A model generated the notes under the pieces. The model worked only from the letters and a program-made list of their open reading frames with translations. It had not been told where the DNA came from and did no database searches. Positions 15,744-23,751 of a DNA stretch of 28,123 bases are shown piece after piece (the first letter of the stretch is position 1; each line of letters opens with the position of its first letter). The DNA is from Planctomycetaceae bacterium. Lineage in GTDB: Bacteria; Planctomycetota; MHYJ01; SBBU01. The stretch lies in the NCBI GenBank assembly GCA_005239585.1, contig SBBU01000383.1, positions 1 through 28,123 on the forward strand, in the 5' to 3' direction. The position numbers and the translations under genes are program-made.

Positions 15744-15776
15744 CATGCTAAAAAGAAGGGCCTGCTCCTTAGCATG
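15744..15776. promoter_or_regulatory. Palindrome next to the pilus promoter, possible operator
   Basis: CATGCTAA (15744-15751) and TTAGCATG (15769-15776) are perfect 8-bp inverted arms separated by 17 bases. The nearer arm begins 7 bp upstream of the -35 box, the usual place for an activator or a cooperative repressor. No T-tract follows on either strand, so it is not an intrinsic terminator. The rest of the gap to 15921 shows nothing further. Confidence 0.45.
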
Positions 15777-15921
15777 CAGGCAATCAACGTCAGCCCATTG
15801 ACACTTTATCTAAAGCAAGCAATATGCCAGTTATTATTACAACATGCACGTTTTATCCATCTGAAGTTCAATTAAATAAGCCTGTTGGATAGACAAACAA
15901 CCCTATTTTTCTGGTGACATT

Positions 15922-16164
15922 ATGGCAGATCAGCAACTGAATGCGGCAGCACCTATATAGTATTAAAACCTATGCAACTGCAACGAGTTGGGGAGACTAC
16001 ACGACTTTTTTTATAATGCGCTGTATGCCTGCAATTCCGCATTTTATTTTCCAAACTGTGAAACTTGGGCTATATCAAATCAAACAGGAGAAGATAAAAA
16101 AGGCGAGGCCGTTAAAAAATACAAGATCGAGAAAAGTGCCCATAGTTACAAATTTGAAGAGTAG
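15922..16164 (+). pseudogene. Possible decayed small gene with two in-frame stops
   Basis: A plus-strand frame begins ATG GCA GAT (MADQQLNAAAPI) after a GGTGA four bases upstream. It meets TAG at 15958 and TAA at 15964, then runs open for 65 codons to TAG at 16162. The open part contains LHDFFYNALYACNSAFYFPN and later GEDKKGEAVKKYKIEKSAHS, which look protein-like. No family is recognised. A different frame over the same bases (15941-16180) is open for 79 codons but has unlikely composition. The whole may be chance in a 468-base gap. Confidence 0.25.
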
Positions 16165-16166
16165 TG

Positions 16167-17054
16167 TTACCTCTTCATGATCAACGAGACGTAATCCTTA
16201 ATTCCTTCCTCAAGTGAATACATTGCTTTAATTTCAAGTTGTCTCATCGTTTCAGTCATATCTGCCTCTGTGAGGTTTTGATAAAAGTGGGTGTAGGGAT
16301 TATCAAAATATTCCGTCTTGAGATCCTTGCCGATAGCTTTTTTCAGGGCCTCTATGATGTCATTAAATGACCTAGCGCGGCCTGTGCCCGCATTGAGCAA
16401 GCTGGTCTGGTTCAGCGAGCAAGCCTTGAGTGTAATCTCAACCACATCCTTTACATAAATAAAATCTCTCTTTTGTTCACCCCATTTGAAGATCCTCGGA
16501 TTTCTGCCGCTCAATATCTGCTTGGCAAGTTGATAAATCATGCTAGCCGAGTTTCCCTTGTGTCCTTCGTTGGAGCCATAGACATTAAAGTATCTAACGC
16601 CTACCGCGATACCTTTCACGGATGCCGCCATATCTTCCATGACGCACTTTGACTTGGCATAACTGTTCAACGGCCTTCGCTCTTGGCCTACTTTCATTGG
16701 AGAGGGCCCATCGCCATAAACACCCGCTGATGATGCCCAGATGAGTTTTGCCCCGCTCCTTTCGGCAAATCCAAGGGCAGTTTTAAACCCCTCCACATTT
16801 TCATCTTGTGGCCTTTCAATTGTCGTGTCAGTAATAGATGCAAGATGAAATATATAATCTGGTTTTCCAACCTGTTTCGTCCACGATTCATCACAGGCAT
16901 TGCAGTCTATGGTCCCGCCTTTAAAGTCAGAGAGATTATCAATTGAACCTGTGAGAAAGTTGTCGATAATAGTCACGTGCCAGCCAAGCTCTTGAGCCTG
17001 TAAAGCGATATTAGAGCCTATGAAACCCGCCCCGCCTGTTATTACACATCGCAT
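16167..17054 (-). CDS. NAD-dependent epimerase, HldD-like
   Basis: This 295-residue extended short-chain dehydrogenase/reductase is most like ADP-glycero-manno-heptose 6-epimerase, which makes the heptose of lipopolysaccharide core. The NAD site GGAGFIG is at 7-13 and the catalytic pair is Y132/K136 in NSYAKSK, with SSAGVYGDG before it. Family-specific stretches are YFNVYGSNEGHKGNSASMIY, FKWGEQKRDFIYVKDVVE and GTGRARSFNDIIEALKKAIG, which are characteristic of HldD/RfaD. The open frame extends 23 codons further to 17123, but that would overlap the upstream gene, and the fold begins at the ATG at 17054. It is the last gene of the comEC-purF operon. A weak hairpin (16155-16177) covers its stop. 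Confidence 0.75.
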   Translation of the reverse strand: MRCVITGGAGFIGSNIALQAQELGWHVTIIDNFLTGSIDNLSDFKGGTIDCNACDESWTKQVGKPDYIFHLASITDTTIERPQDENVEGFKTALGFAERSGAKLIWASSAGVYGDGPSPMKVGQERRPLNSYAKSKCVMEDMAASVKGIAVGVRYFNVYGSNEGHKGNSASMIYQLAKQILSGRNPRIFKWGEQKRDFIYVKDVVEITLKACSLNQTSLLNAGTGRARSFNDIIEALKKAIGKDLKTEYFDNPYTHFYQNLTEADMTETMRQLEIKAMYSLEEGIKDYVSLIMKR

Positions 17055-17070
17055 AACGATACAGCTCTTA

Positions 17071-17934
17071 TCATATAAATTTTTCAAGAAAACGATGTGC
17101 CTCTCTCGCACGTGCAGGGGCATCTTCTTGAAAAGGATATAGCTCGACTGTCACCCATTTTTGATAATTTATGTCGTGTAGCTCCTTGAATACAGATTCA
17201 AAATCGATAGATCCCTCCCCAGGAGGAAGATGAAAATGTTTTCTGCTTTTAGCAATATCCTCGAGGTGAATATGCTCAATTCGATCCCCAAAATGCCTGA
17301 TTAAGCTGGGAATATCCTCGTCGACACAGTAGAAATGTCCCATGTCAAAGTTAAGTCCGATAAACGGTGATTTAATGTCTTTCATGAATGCGTCAAATTC
17401 AGTGGAATTATCAATGAGGCACTCTGGTTCTGGTTCTATTAGCAACTTGACATTGTTTTCTCTAGCATACGGCTCGGCCTTCAAAAGCCCTTCTTTAAAT
17501 ATGTCTTGTGCTGTGAGGTGTTTATTAACAGCCGCAGTACCACAAGAAGATTTTATGGTCTTCTCATCGCCCCATACTTCGGTCAAAAGCCCGCCGGGCT
17601 CTGTAGAGATGTTTTTTGCTCCTAATTTACCTGCAAGTTGCAGGCACAAAATTGTATGTTTGATTCTTTTCTCTCGATCGCCTCCAATCCAGGAAGGATG
17701 ATGAAAGTCACCGATCTTGCACATCATAAACGCATTAAGATTTGAAATGGCGAGTCCCGTTTCGTCGAGACATCTGCGAATATCTTCCACGCTTTTCTCT
17801 GTTAGATCCTCTGGCCAAGCATGAGGTGTATCGCACATTATCTCTAGGCCGTCATAGCCTGCATCGCGAATTATCTTCATAGTTTCCACCAAAGAGAACT
17901 TTCTAAATGCATTTGAGCTAAAGGCAAGTCTCAT
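17071..17934 (-). CDS. TIM-barrel sugar isomerase/epimerase family protein
   Basis: This 287-residue protein has the xylose-isomerase-like (AP endonuclease 2) barrel used by sugar isomerases, epimerases and related enzymes. Typical strand ends are visible: MRLAFSSNAF, YDGLEIMCDTPHAWP, KNISTEPGG, VKLLIEPEPECL, IGLNFDMGHFY, RIEHIHLEDIA, PGEGSIDFESVFKEL and WVTVELYPF. Several carry the Glu, Asp and His residues that bind the metal. An ATG three codons earlier exists (17943), but the ATG at 17934 overlaps the purF stop as ATGA and has GGAG 11 bases upstream, so it is preferred. The operon neighbours (purF, hldD-like) suggest sugar or nucleotide-sugar metabolism. The substrate is unknown. Confidence 0.7.
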   Translation of the reverse strand: MRLAFSSNAFRKFSLVETMKIIRDAGYDGLEIMCDTPHAWPEDLTEKSVEDIRRCLDETGLAISNLNAFMMCKIGDFHHPSWIGGDREKRIKHTILCLQLAGKLGAKNISTEPGGLLTEVWGDEKTIKSSCGTAAVNKHLTAQDIFKEGLLKAEPYARENNVKLLIEPEPECLIDNSTEFDAFMKDIKSPFIGLNFDMGHFYCVDEDIPSLIRHFGDRIEHIHLEDIAKSRKHFHLPPGEGSIDFESVFKELHDINYQKWVTVELYPFQEDAPARAREAHRFLEKFI

Positions 17935-19340
17935 TTGTTCCATTTCTCCAGGATATGCTTTTCAAACTGAGTATCTGGCGCAACTGGATATTTGCCACTC
18001 CAGCAGGCTGTGCAATAAGAATCCTTTTTATTTGATGCGCATTTTAGCATCCAATCAAGGCTTAAATATCCCAGACTATCTGCCCCTAGGAATTTTTTTA
18101 TTTCCTCTATAGTGTGATTTGCCGCAATTAGCTCTTTCTTGTTTGGAAAGTCTATCCCATAGTAGCAAGGATATTTTATGGGAGGGCAGGAAATCCTAAG
18201 ATGGACCTCCTTAGCACCGGTTTCCTTCAAGAGTTTAATCCTTGATTTTACTGTTGTGCCTCGCACTATCGAATCATCCACTACAACTACCCTTTTACCC
18301 TTAACTACCTCTTTTACCACACTAAGCTTTATCCTTACCGCGATCTGTCTTTGGTTATCTGCTGGTTGGATGAACGTTCTTCCAACATAGTGATTTCTTA
18401 TAAAGCAGATCTCATACGGTATTTTTGATTTTTTTGAAAAACCAAGTGCGGCGGCATTGCCCGAATCTGGGATACTGGTCACGATATCCGCTTTAACTGG
18501 ATACTCCTTGGCCAGTTGCTCTCCGAGCTTTGTTCTCAGGACCTGAACTGCGTCTTTATTCAAATAGCTGTCAGGTCTTGCAAAGTAGACGTGTTCAAAC
18601 ATGCAGAATGAAGGTTTACACTGATTCCTTGGTGTGAATCTATCTGAATCCAGACCCTTATCCGAGATGTAAACAACCTCGCCAGGTTCAACCTCCCTTA
18701 CATGTTTTGCACCTATTATGTCAAATGCACAGGTTTCGGATGAGACTGCATATGCCTGGTTTAGTTTTCCAATACAGAGCGGCCTAAAGCCATTGGGGTC
18801 CCTGATGGCGATAAGACAATCCGGTGTCAAGACCAAGAGCGAATAGGCCCCTTTTATCATGTTACACGTCTTGCGAATCGCCCTCTTTAGCCTATCGCGT
18901 GGGTGCCTCGCAATCAGATAGAGAATTATCTCCGTATCCGTGGATGTATGAAAGAGGGGAAAGAACTGTCCCTGCCTCTCAAGCTCCGTTCTAATCGCAT
19001 GACTGTTTATTAGGTTACCGTTATGTGCAATTGCTAGCATGCTCATTGGAGAATCCACAACAAGGGGTTGAGCATTCAAAATATTTGATGAACCCGTTGT
19101 AGAATATCTCACGTGACCTATGGCCACCCGACTCTTCAGGCGTTCAAGATTTTCAGCTCGAAAGACCTCTTGAACAAGCCCCATTCCCTTGTGATAAATT
19201 ATTTTGTTATTCTGAATTGAGGCTATACCAGCCGACTCTTGACCCCTGTGTTGGAGTGAATATAGGCCTAAATATGTGTCTCGTACTGCATTATCATCGC
19301 CCCATATACCAAAGAGCCCGCAGCTTTCTTTAGCGTCCAT
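17931..19340 (-). CDS. purF: Amidophosphoribosyltransferase (first step of purine synthesis)
   Basis: PurF converts PRPP and glutamine to 5-phosphoribosylamine. Cys7 in ESCGLFGIWG is the glutaminase nucleophile after removal of a six-residue propeptide. SLQHRGQESAGI and GHVRYSTTG belong to the N-terminal nucleophile domain. The phosphoribosyltransferase half has IPDSGNAAALGF and the PRPP loop VVVVDDSIVRGTT (351-363). Cysteines 246, 392, 443 and 446 match the four ligands of the 4Fe-4S cluster in the Bacillus-type enzyme, so this is the iron-sulfur, oxygen-sensitive form. The length (469) is normal. It overlaps the small membrane gene upstream by 11 bp and the isomerase gene downstream by 4 bp. 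Confidence 0.97.
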   Translation of the reverse strand: MDAKESCGLFGIWGDDNAVRDTYLGLYSLQHRGQESAGIASIQNNKIIYHKGMGLVQEVFRAENLERLKSRVAIGHVRYSTTGSSNILNAQPLVVDSPMSMLAIAHNGNLINSHAIRTELERQGQFFPLFHTSTDTEIILYLIARHPRDRLKRAIRKTCNMIKGAYSLLVLTPDCLIAIRDPNGFRPLCIGKLNQAYAVSSETCAFDIIGAKHVREVEPGEVVYISDKGLDSDRFTPRNQCKPSFCMFEHVYFARPDSYLNKDAVQVLRTKLGEQLAKEYPVKADIVTSIPDSGNAAALGFSKKSKIPYEICFIRNHYVGRTFIQPADNQRQIAVRIKLSVVKEVVKGKRVVVVDDSIVRGTTVKSRIKLLKETGAKEVHLRISCPPIKYPCYYGIDFPNKKELIAANHTIEEIKKFLGADSLGYLSLDWMLKCASNKKDSYCTACWSGKYPVAPDTQFEKHILEKWNK

Positions 19341-19524
19341 TTACATCGATAATATAGGCCAGCCATAACGCTATTGCAAGCGAGATGGTTTGAGGTATAA
19401 ACCTTGGACCGAATAGAGAGTAGGCAACAAGGCCCGAGAAGAGCCCCAGAACAAAAAAACCCTTTAATATCTTCCTGGAAAAGAAATATCCCATACCAGG
19501 GAAAAAAGAGAGAATCTTCTTCAT
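19330..19524 (-). CDS. Small two-helix membrane protein
   Basis: This 64-residue protein has two hydrophobic segments (about 21-40, GFFVLGLFSGLVAYSLFG, and 44-58, PQTISLAIALWLAYI). It begins MKKILSFFPGMGYFFSRKILKG. The PGxGxFx...KG pattern is common in small membrane proteins of unknown function. Its start overlaps the comEC stop by 4 bp (ATGA) and its end overlaps the purF start by 11 bp. This tight packing and the clear membrane character support a real gene. The function is unknown. Confidence 0.65.
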   Translation of the reverse strand: MKKILSFFPGMGYFFSRKILKGFFVLGLFSGLVAYSLFGPRFIPQTISLAIALWLAYIIDVNGR

Positions 19525-21782
19525 TTTAGGATTATAGCTCCATCTCTGTGGGTAGAGTAGAGAGTTCCTCCCGTCTCATCTATCTTGTCTAATATTTTCT
19601 TGGACGGTATCTTGCCTGAGCTTATGATCACCGTAGACCTTGTGGATATAAACTTACTCCAATCTATAGCCTCTAAGCCCATATTAGGTAGTAAAACCAC
19701 TTTTTCTGCAAGGTCTGTTCTATCCAAATGGCCCTCTACCCTTCCTAAGAGTAATAGTTTGTTCTCTACCCGCAAAGCAATGGAATCAGAGAAATTTAAC
19801 ACCATAAAACCATTCATGTCTACAGCACTTTGAATGAATCTTACATTAATACCTCTAGACCGTGCAAGTTCTAAGATTGCCCCTTTGCTAAACCCCTGTG
19901 GCAGAATCAACTCTCCCACACGAAAATTTGAAATCATTTCAAGAGCCCCGCTGGCATACTCCATGTTTTCTGAAGATACTACAAAATAGTCTATCTTCTT
20001 TACGCCTCTTGAAAGCAGAAAAGGAATAGCCACCTGTCTTGCAGGATTTCCGTAAGAGGATGATCCGCAGTTAAAGAGTATATCCTGTCCATTTACTCTA
20101 GTATAAACACATTGACCATCTCGAACGTCCAAGACAGCCACTGTAAATTCATCATGAGACTTTAAACGCTCCCAATTTGAGCTAAATATGGGAAAAATTA
20201 ATAGACCAAACAACAGCACTGGCTTCGGCCTTCTCGCTGCAATCACAAGCCAGAGGGCCAAGATTAGATAAAATAAAAAACAAAGCCAGTAAGGAAGTGG
20301 AGAAACTTGCACAAAGGCAAGAGGCAGACGCGACAAACTCTCGCCTAACCATTGTGTTATAATGAGAAGCTTGTCTATCGTCCATCCACCAACTACTGCC
20401 AGAGCTGGAATGTAACCAAAGATCAAAAACAGAAAACCACTTGTCATAAGCAAAAAGATTAACGGGTACATAAGTAAATTTGCAATGATGCTCACATTTG
20501 GCTGAAAAAAGAAATAATTTGCCATGAGCGGCAAAAGAAAGATAAAACTACAAGTTGACATGGCAACACCACTTTTTAAATACTCAACTATCCAGTTACG
20601 TTTGTCCATTGACAACAAATTATAAATGGTTTTGTATGCAACTATTATGCTCAAAACAGCAAGAAAAGAGAGTTGAAATCCAATTTCGAAGAGATCGTAA
20701 GGATTTATGATTAACAAGGCGATTACTGCTGCCGATAGTGAACAAAGGCTGTCTGGTCTTTTCAGGATTGCATCTGCGAAAATATAAACAATAATCATCA
20801 GGAGTGACCTAACGACTGGCACATTAAATCCAGCAAGCAATGCATAGACTAGGAGCGATATGATTATAACTATAACCTGTTTAGCGCCCTGGATCCTTAA
20901 AAGACTTGAAACAATCCATAATATATTAAGTACCATAACGAGGTGAAGGCCAGATATGGCAATCAAATGGGCTGTGCCAATCCGTTGAAATGTTTCTCTT
21001 AGCTCTTGTGAGAGCCCCTGTTGAAAACCAAGTATCAGGGCAGTTAGAAACGAAGCGCTATCGTAATCCATGTATTCGTAAAATCTATCCCTCAAACTGC
21101 TCCTGATTTGATAAAGTAGTTTTCTTGCGGTATTAGGTCTTTTCACTATACTTATCTGATGATCTTGCGTAATTAAACCCACCCGATAGATATCATGACG
21201 ATTTAGAAATCCCTCAAAATCAAATTGGCCCGGATTATGCGTCTTGTGAGGTTGTGAGAGGGCACACCGGACGAGCACTACATCATCCTCTTCAAGAAAA
21301 GTATCTTTGCCGTCCCAAGTGAATTTTATCTCCTCGAAAGCAATTCTTGCCGAGCCAACACTATTCACCCTTTTATTATTTATAAAGACATAGTCTACAC
21401 GTACTATGAAATACCCTGACGCAGACTCGAGCCATAATGGATCAACCTTATCCACTGGTCTTTTAGGGGGCCGAATTGACCAAGGTGCCTGCTGAATCGT
21501 ACCAACAAACTGATAGTAATTTGGCAGAAAATTCTGTAGATGGTTGTGTGGTTTCTCCTCCGCCACCTCGATTCTTACAACACCTAGGAAGAATCCTAGG
21601 AATATAACAGCAAATCCAAACTTGAGTGACAGCGTAAAAAAAACAATACTTGTTACTATTGCAAATCCTGTGGAAATCTCATGTCCTGATCCGATGAGCA
21701 CCCCGGAGACAAGACCAATAGCCATTGTCAGTAGAGGTCTTGAAAAAAGAGCCGAAATTATAGGTTTAACGCAAGAAATCAT
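19521..21782 (-). CDS. comEC: ComEC/Rec2 DNA-uptake channel with degenerate nuclease domain
   Basis: ComEC is the inner-membrane channel through which single-stranded DNA enters during transformation. Counting from a GTG at 21818, an N-terminal membrane and OB-like region (about 25-230) is followed by the Competence domain (about 245-530) with the signature HLIAISGLHLVMV, GFNVPVVRSLLMI and LFEIGFQLSFLAVL. The C-terminal part (about 558-765) is a metallo-beta-lactamase-like fold, but the ligand-bearing motifs are gone. The usual VGQGD is VRDGQ, the HxHxDH loop is SSENMEYASG (615-624), and the later HHGS is NMGL. The nuclease is therefore probably inactive. I prefer the ATG at 21782 because GAAGGGGT lies about 10 bases upstream of it. 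This gives 753 residues. Confidence 0.9.
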   Translation of the reverse strand: MISCVKPIISALFSRPLLTMAIGLVSGVLIGSGHEISTGFAIVTSIVFFTLSLKFGFAVIFLGFFLGVVRIEVAEEKPHNHLQNFLPNYYQFVGTIQQAPWSIRPPKRPVDKVDPLWLESASGYFIVRVDYVFINNKRVNSVGSARIAFEEIKFTWDGKDTFLEEDDVVLVRCALSQPHKTHNPGQFDFEGFLNRHDIYRVGLITQDHQISIVKRPNTARKLLYQIRSSLRDRFYEYMDYDSASFLTALILGFQQGLSQELRETFQRIGTAHLIAISGLHLVMVLNILWIVSSLLRIQGAKQVIVIIISLLVYALLAGFNVPVVRSLLMIIVYIFADAILKRPDSLCSLSAAVIALLIINPYDLFEIGFQLSFLAVLSIIVAYKTIYNLLSMDKRNWIVEYLKSGVAMSTCSFIFLLPLMANYFFFQPNVSIIANLLMYPLIFLLMTSGFLFLIFGYIPALAVVGGWTIDKLLIITQWLGESLSRLPLAFVQVSPLPYWLCFLFYLILALWLVIAARRPKPVLLFGLLIFPIFSSNWERLKSHDEFTVAVLDVRDGQCVYTRVNGQDILFNCGSSSYGNPARQVAIPFLLSRGVKKIDYFVVSSENMEYASGALEMISNFRVGELILPQGFSKGAILELARSRGINVRFIQSAVDMNGFMVLNFSDSIALRVENKLLLLGRVEGHLDRTDLAEKVVLLPNMGLEAIDWSKFISTRSTVIISSGKIPSKKILDKIDETGGTLYSTHRDGAIILK

Positions 21783-21894
21783 TGATTTACTTACCCCTTC
21801 CAGAGCACTCAGTTCCACCAGCAGAGCTTGCGGATTGCTACAGGAGCGTATCTTCCCTATAGCATTTTTCTCTACAGGGTTTAATACCCTGCTT

Positions 21895-21941
21895 GCCTGC
21901 CGCTCCTCTGACAGTCCGCCAATACTTGCGGATCGGCAGGC
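21895..21941. repeat. REP-like nested palindrome upstream of comEC
   Basis: GCCTGCCG (21895-21902) and CGGCAGGC (21934-21941) are perfect 8-bp arms. Inside them TCCGC (21915-21919) and GCGGA (21928-21932) form a second stem. The element is far more GC-rich than its surroundings and sits in the 254-base gap between coaX and comEC. Its structure is that of a repetitive extragenic palindrome, but only this copy and the shorter one at 501-523 lie in the window. Confidence 0.5.
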
Positions 21942-22008
21942 GGGTGAATAATGTTGGATTCATCCACTTTAACACATAGCGCAAGATTTGTACCCAAGCG
22001 CGACTTTA

Positions 22009-22062
22009 AAGGCCTCCCCTCTGTCAATTAAATGCAGATCTAGAGTACTTGATCGAGGCCTT
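22009..22062. repeat. Inverted repeat downstream of coaX
   Basis: AAGGCCTC (22009-22016) and GAGGCCTT (22055-22062) are perfect 8-bp arms around a 38-base AT-rich centre that contains AGATCT. It follows the coaX stop on the minus strand and may act in 3' end formation together with the hairpin at 22069-22089. No T-tract is seen. Confidence 0.35.
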
Positions 22063-22068
22063 GGAGCA

Positions 22069-22089
22069 CGCGTTACTTTGAGTAACGCG
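22069..22089 (-). other. Perfect hairpin over the coaX stop codon
   Basis: CGCGTTACT (22069-22077) and AGTAACGCG (22081-22089) form a 9-bp stem with a 3-base loop. The coaX stop (22073-22075) lies inside one arm. Without a following T-run it is not a standard terminator. It could stabilise the message end or slow ribosomes at the stop. Confidence 0.5.
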
Positions 22090-22840
22090 ACGTTACTTTT
22101 CTGGAGAGTTTGAGTTTATTTTCTGATACAAGGAAAGATACAACGATGCCTTTTAAAGTAATATCCGGAATGATTTCATCAAACCGATTTTTGAAAAATC
22201 TGGCATCTTGACCAGTCCCAATAATGTGAATTTTGTTATGAAACATCATATCAACTCGCTTTATACCCAGGTTTATAAGACCCTTGACCGCGAGCATCGA
22301 GCCGATCTGAAGTGAAGAAGAGGTATCACGCCCTATATACTCTTTTCGCTCCTTTGCTTCAACTACCGGAATAAGCGCAAGATTATTGTTCATCGCTCTG
22401 CTAATAAGACCTAGCCCCGGTCCAATGATTCCACCCAAAAAGAGGCCATTTTCGTCCACTACATCAAAATTCACGGCGCTTCCCACATCAACAATACAGC
22501 AGGCAGAACGTCTAGCGTAATATGCCCACGAACCATTAGCAAGGCGGTCTTGTCCCGTTGTTTCTGGATTACGCGTCATGTTTTTTACAAAGGCGGGAAA
22601 ATCTCTAGTTATATTAAGCGGTTTAAGCCCAAAATATTTCTTTAAATATGATTCCAAGCCTTTGCTCTCCTTTGGTACTACAGAGCTGTAGCAAATAATG
22701 TCGGGTACTATCGCCCTTAACTGCTTATAGATCAAACGGATTTTTAAATTCCTCATAGTGAATTTCTTTAATGGTTTGAGTGAATCGAAAAGCCCAAAGT
22801 GCGTGTTAGTGTTACCGATATCAACTGCGAGGATCTTCAA
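22073..22840 (-). CDS. coaX: Type III pantothenate kinase
   Basis: CoaX phosphorylates pantothenate, the first committed step of coenzyme A synthesis. The actin-like fold motifs are DIGNTNTHFGLF (7-18) for phosphate binding, TTGQDRLAN (94-102) for the substrate site, and IVDVGSAVNFDVVDENGLFL followed by GGIIGPGLGL. The length is 255 residues, as usual for the family. The start is TTG, overlapping the stop of the gspC-like gene as TTGA. No ATG nearby would keep the DIGNTNT motif, and no strong Shine-Dalgarno is present, so it probably depends on translational coupling. Confidence 0.95.
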   Translation of the reverse strand: MKILAVDIGNTNTHFGLFDSLKPLKKFTMRNLKIRLIYKQLRAIVPDIICYSSVVPKESKGLESYLKKYFGLKPLNITRDFPAFVKNMTRNPETTGQDRLANGSWAYYARRSACCIVDVGSAVNFDVVDENGLFLGGIIGPGLGLISRAMNNNLALIPVVEAKERKEYIGRDTSSSLQIGSMLAVKGLINLGIKRVDMMFHNKIHIIGTGQDARFFKNRFDEIIPDITLKGIVVSFLVSENKLKLSRKVTSRYSK

Positions 22841-23751
22841 TTAGACTTGAGTCTATAGCTAAGGGTGAAATTTCTGCCAGCTCTATCGATAGTTATTGTA
22901 ACAATCCCAACACCCTCTTTTCTAAGAGTTTCGGCTAAAGCTTTTGCATCGGCAATAGAGTTTACAGGCCTACTATTTATAGATTTAATAACATCGCCTT
23001 TTTGAAATCCTCGTTCAGCCACTATAGAGCCAGCCTTGAGGTCGGCGATTTTTACTCCGCCCTCCGAATGCATGATTAGAGAAACATCGTTGTTCAGTAT
23101 CTGATCCTGTTTTAGCGCAACCCATTCAGCCTCGCGCGGATCTATTAGCCACGACATTTGGTGCTCTGTCACAACATCATATTGCGATGTCGAGTTTAAG
23201 TGCTTCCAGTCTGTTATAGCAGCCAAGTCAGTCACTGTCTTCGCATTTGGATTCGAGTCAAAGCTTGCTGTGCTTGATATGATTTTCACCGTCGATTTCC
23301 TATCGCCGTTTCCAAATACGACACTGTCAGAATTCACCTCAATAAGCACCCAGCCAGCTAGCTCAGGGATTACGATATCATTTACTGTTATAGGGGCCTT
23401 GAAAAAGACTGCAATCTGATGTCCGCGCTTCGATACTAATTCTATGCAACATGCCGGCTCTTGAGGGTGCGGCATAGTCATTATTAAGAGAATCTTTGAC
23501 GAAATATCTCCGGGATCAATTGAAACAGTGGGATTTACTTTTTTACTTTCCATCGGGTTTGAAAGTGACTTGAGCGCGGAATAGTCTTTCAGCTGATCCG
23601 TACTCGGACCCTGCGTTACAGGCCTTGTGGGAGGGGTAAAAGGTGTTTTTTTTGCAGGCATCACGACATTGCGCAAAAAGAAGGCAGAGCCTGCAATTAA
23701 AGCCACATTAAATATCCAAATCAGAACAATAATAAACTTTATCCTTCTCAT
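22837..23751 (-). CDS. GspC-like inner-membrane protein with PDZ domain
   Basis: This 304-residue bitopic protein has one N-terminal helix (about 5-28, KFIIVLIWIFNVALIAGSAF), a Pro/Thr-rich linker, a homology-region-like beta domain (about 85-160, with GHQIAVFFKAPITVNDIVIP) and a C-terminal PDZ domain (about 212-300, with VKIADLKAGSIVAERGFQKG, DVIKSINSRPVNS and VTITIDRAGRNFTL). This is the plan of GspC, which couples the inner-membrane platform of type II secretion to the secretin. The flanking pilT-like gene suggests it works with the pilus or a shared secretion machine. It overlaps the genes on both sides by 4 bp. Confidence 0.7.
   Translation of the reverse strand: MRRIKFIIVLIWIFNVALIAGSAFFLRNVVMPAKKTPFTPPTRPVTQGPSTDQLKDYSALKSLSNPMESKKVNPTVSIDPGDISSKILLIMTMPHPQEPACCIELVSKRGHQIAVFFKAPITVNDIVIPELAGWVLIEVNSDSVVFGNGDRKSTVKIISSTASFDSNPNAKTVTDLAAITDWKHLNSTSQYDVVTEHQMSWLIDPREAEWVALKQDQILNNDVSLIMHSEGGVKIADLKAGSIVAERGFQKGDVIKSINSRPVNSIADAKALAETLRKEGVGIVTITIDRAGRNFTLSYRLKSN

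Noticed and set aside
15941..16180. Plus-strand frame of 79 codons beginning MRQHLYSIK
   Set aside because: Composition is poor, it overlaps the end of the hldD-like gene, and the frame beginning at 15922 looks more protein-like over the same bases.
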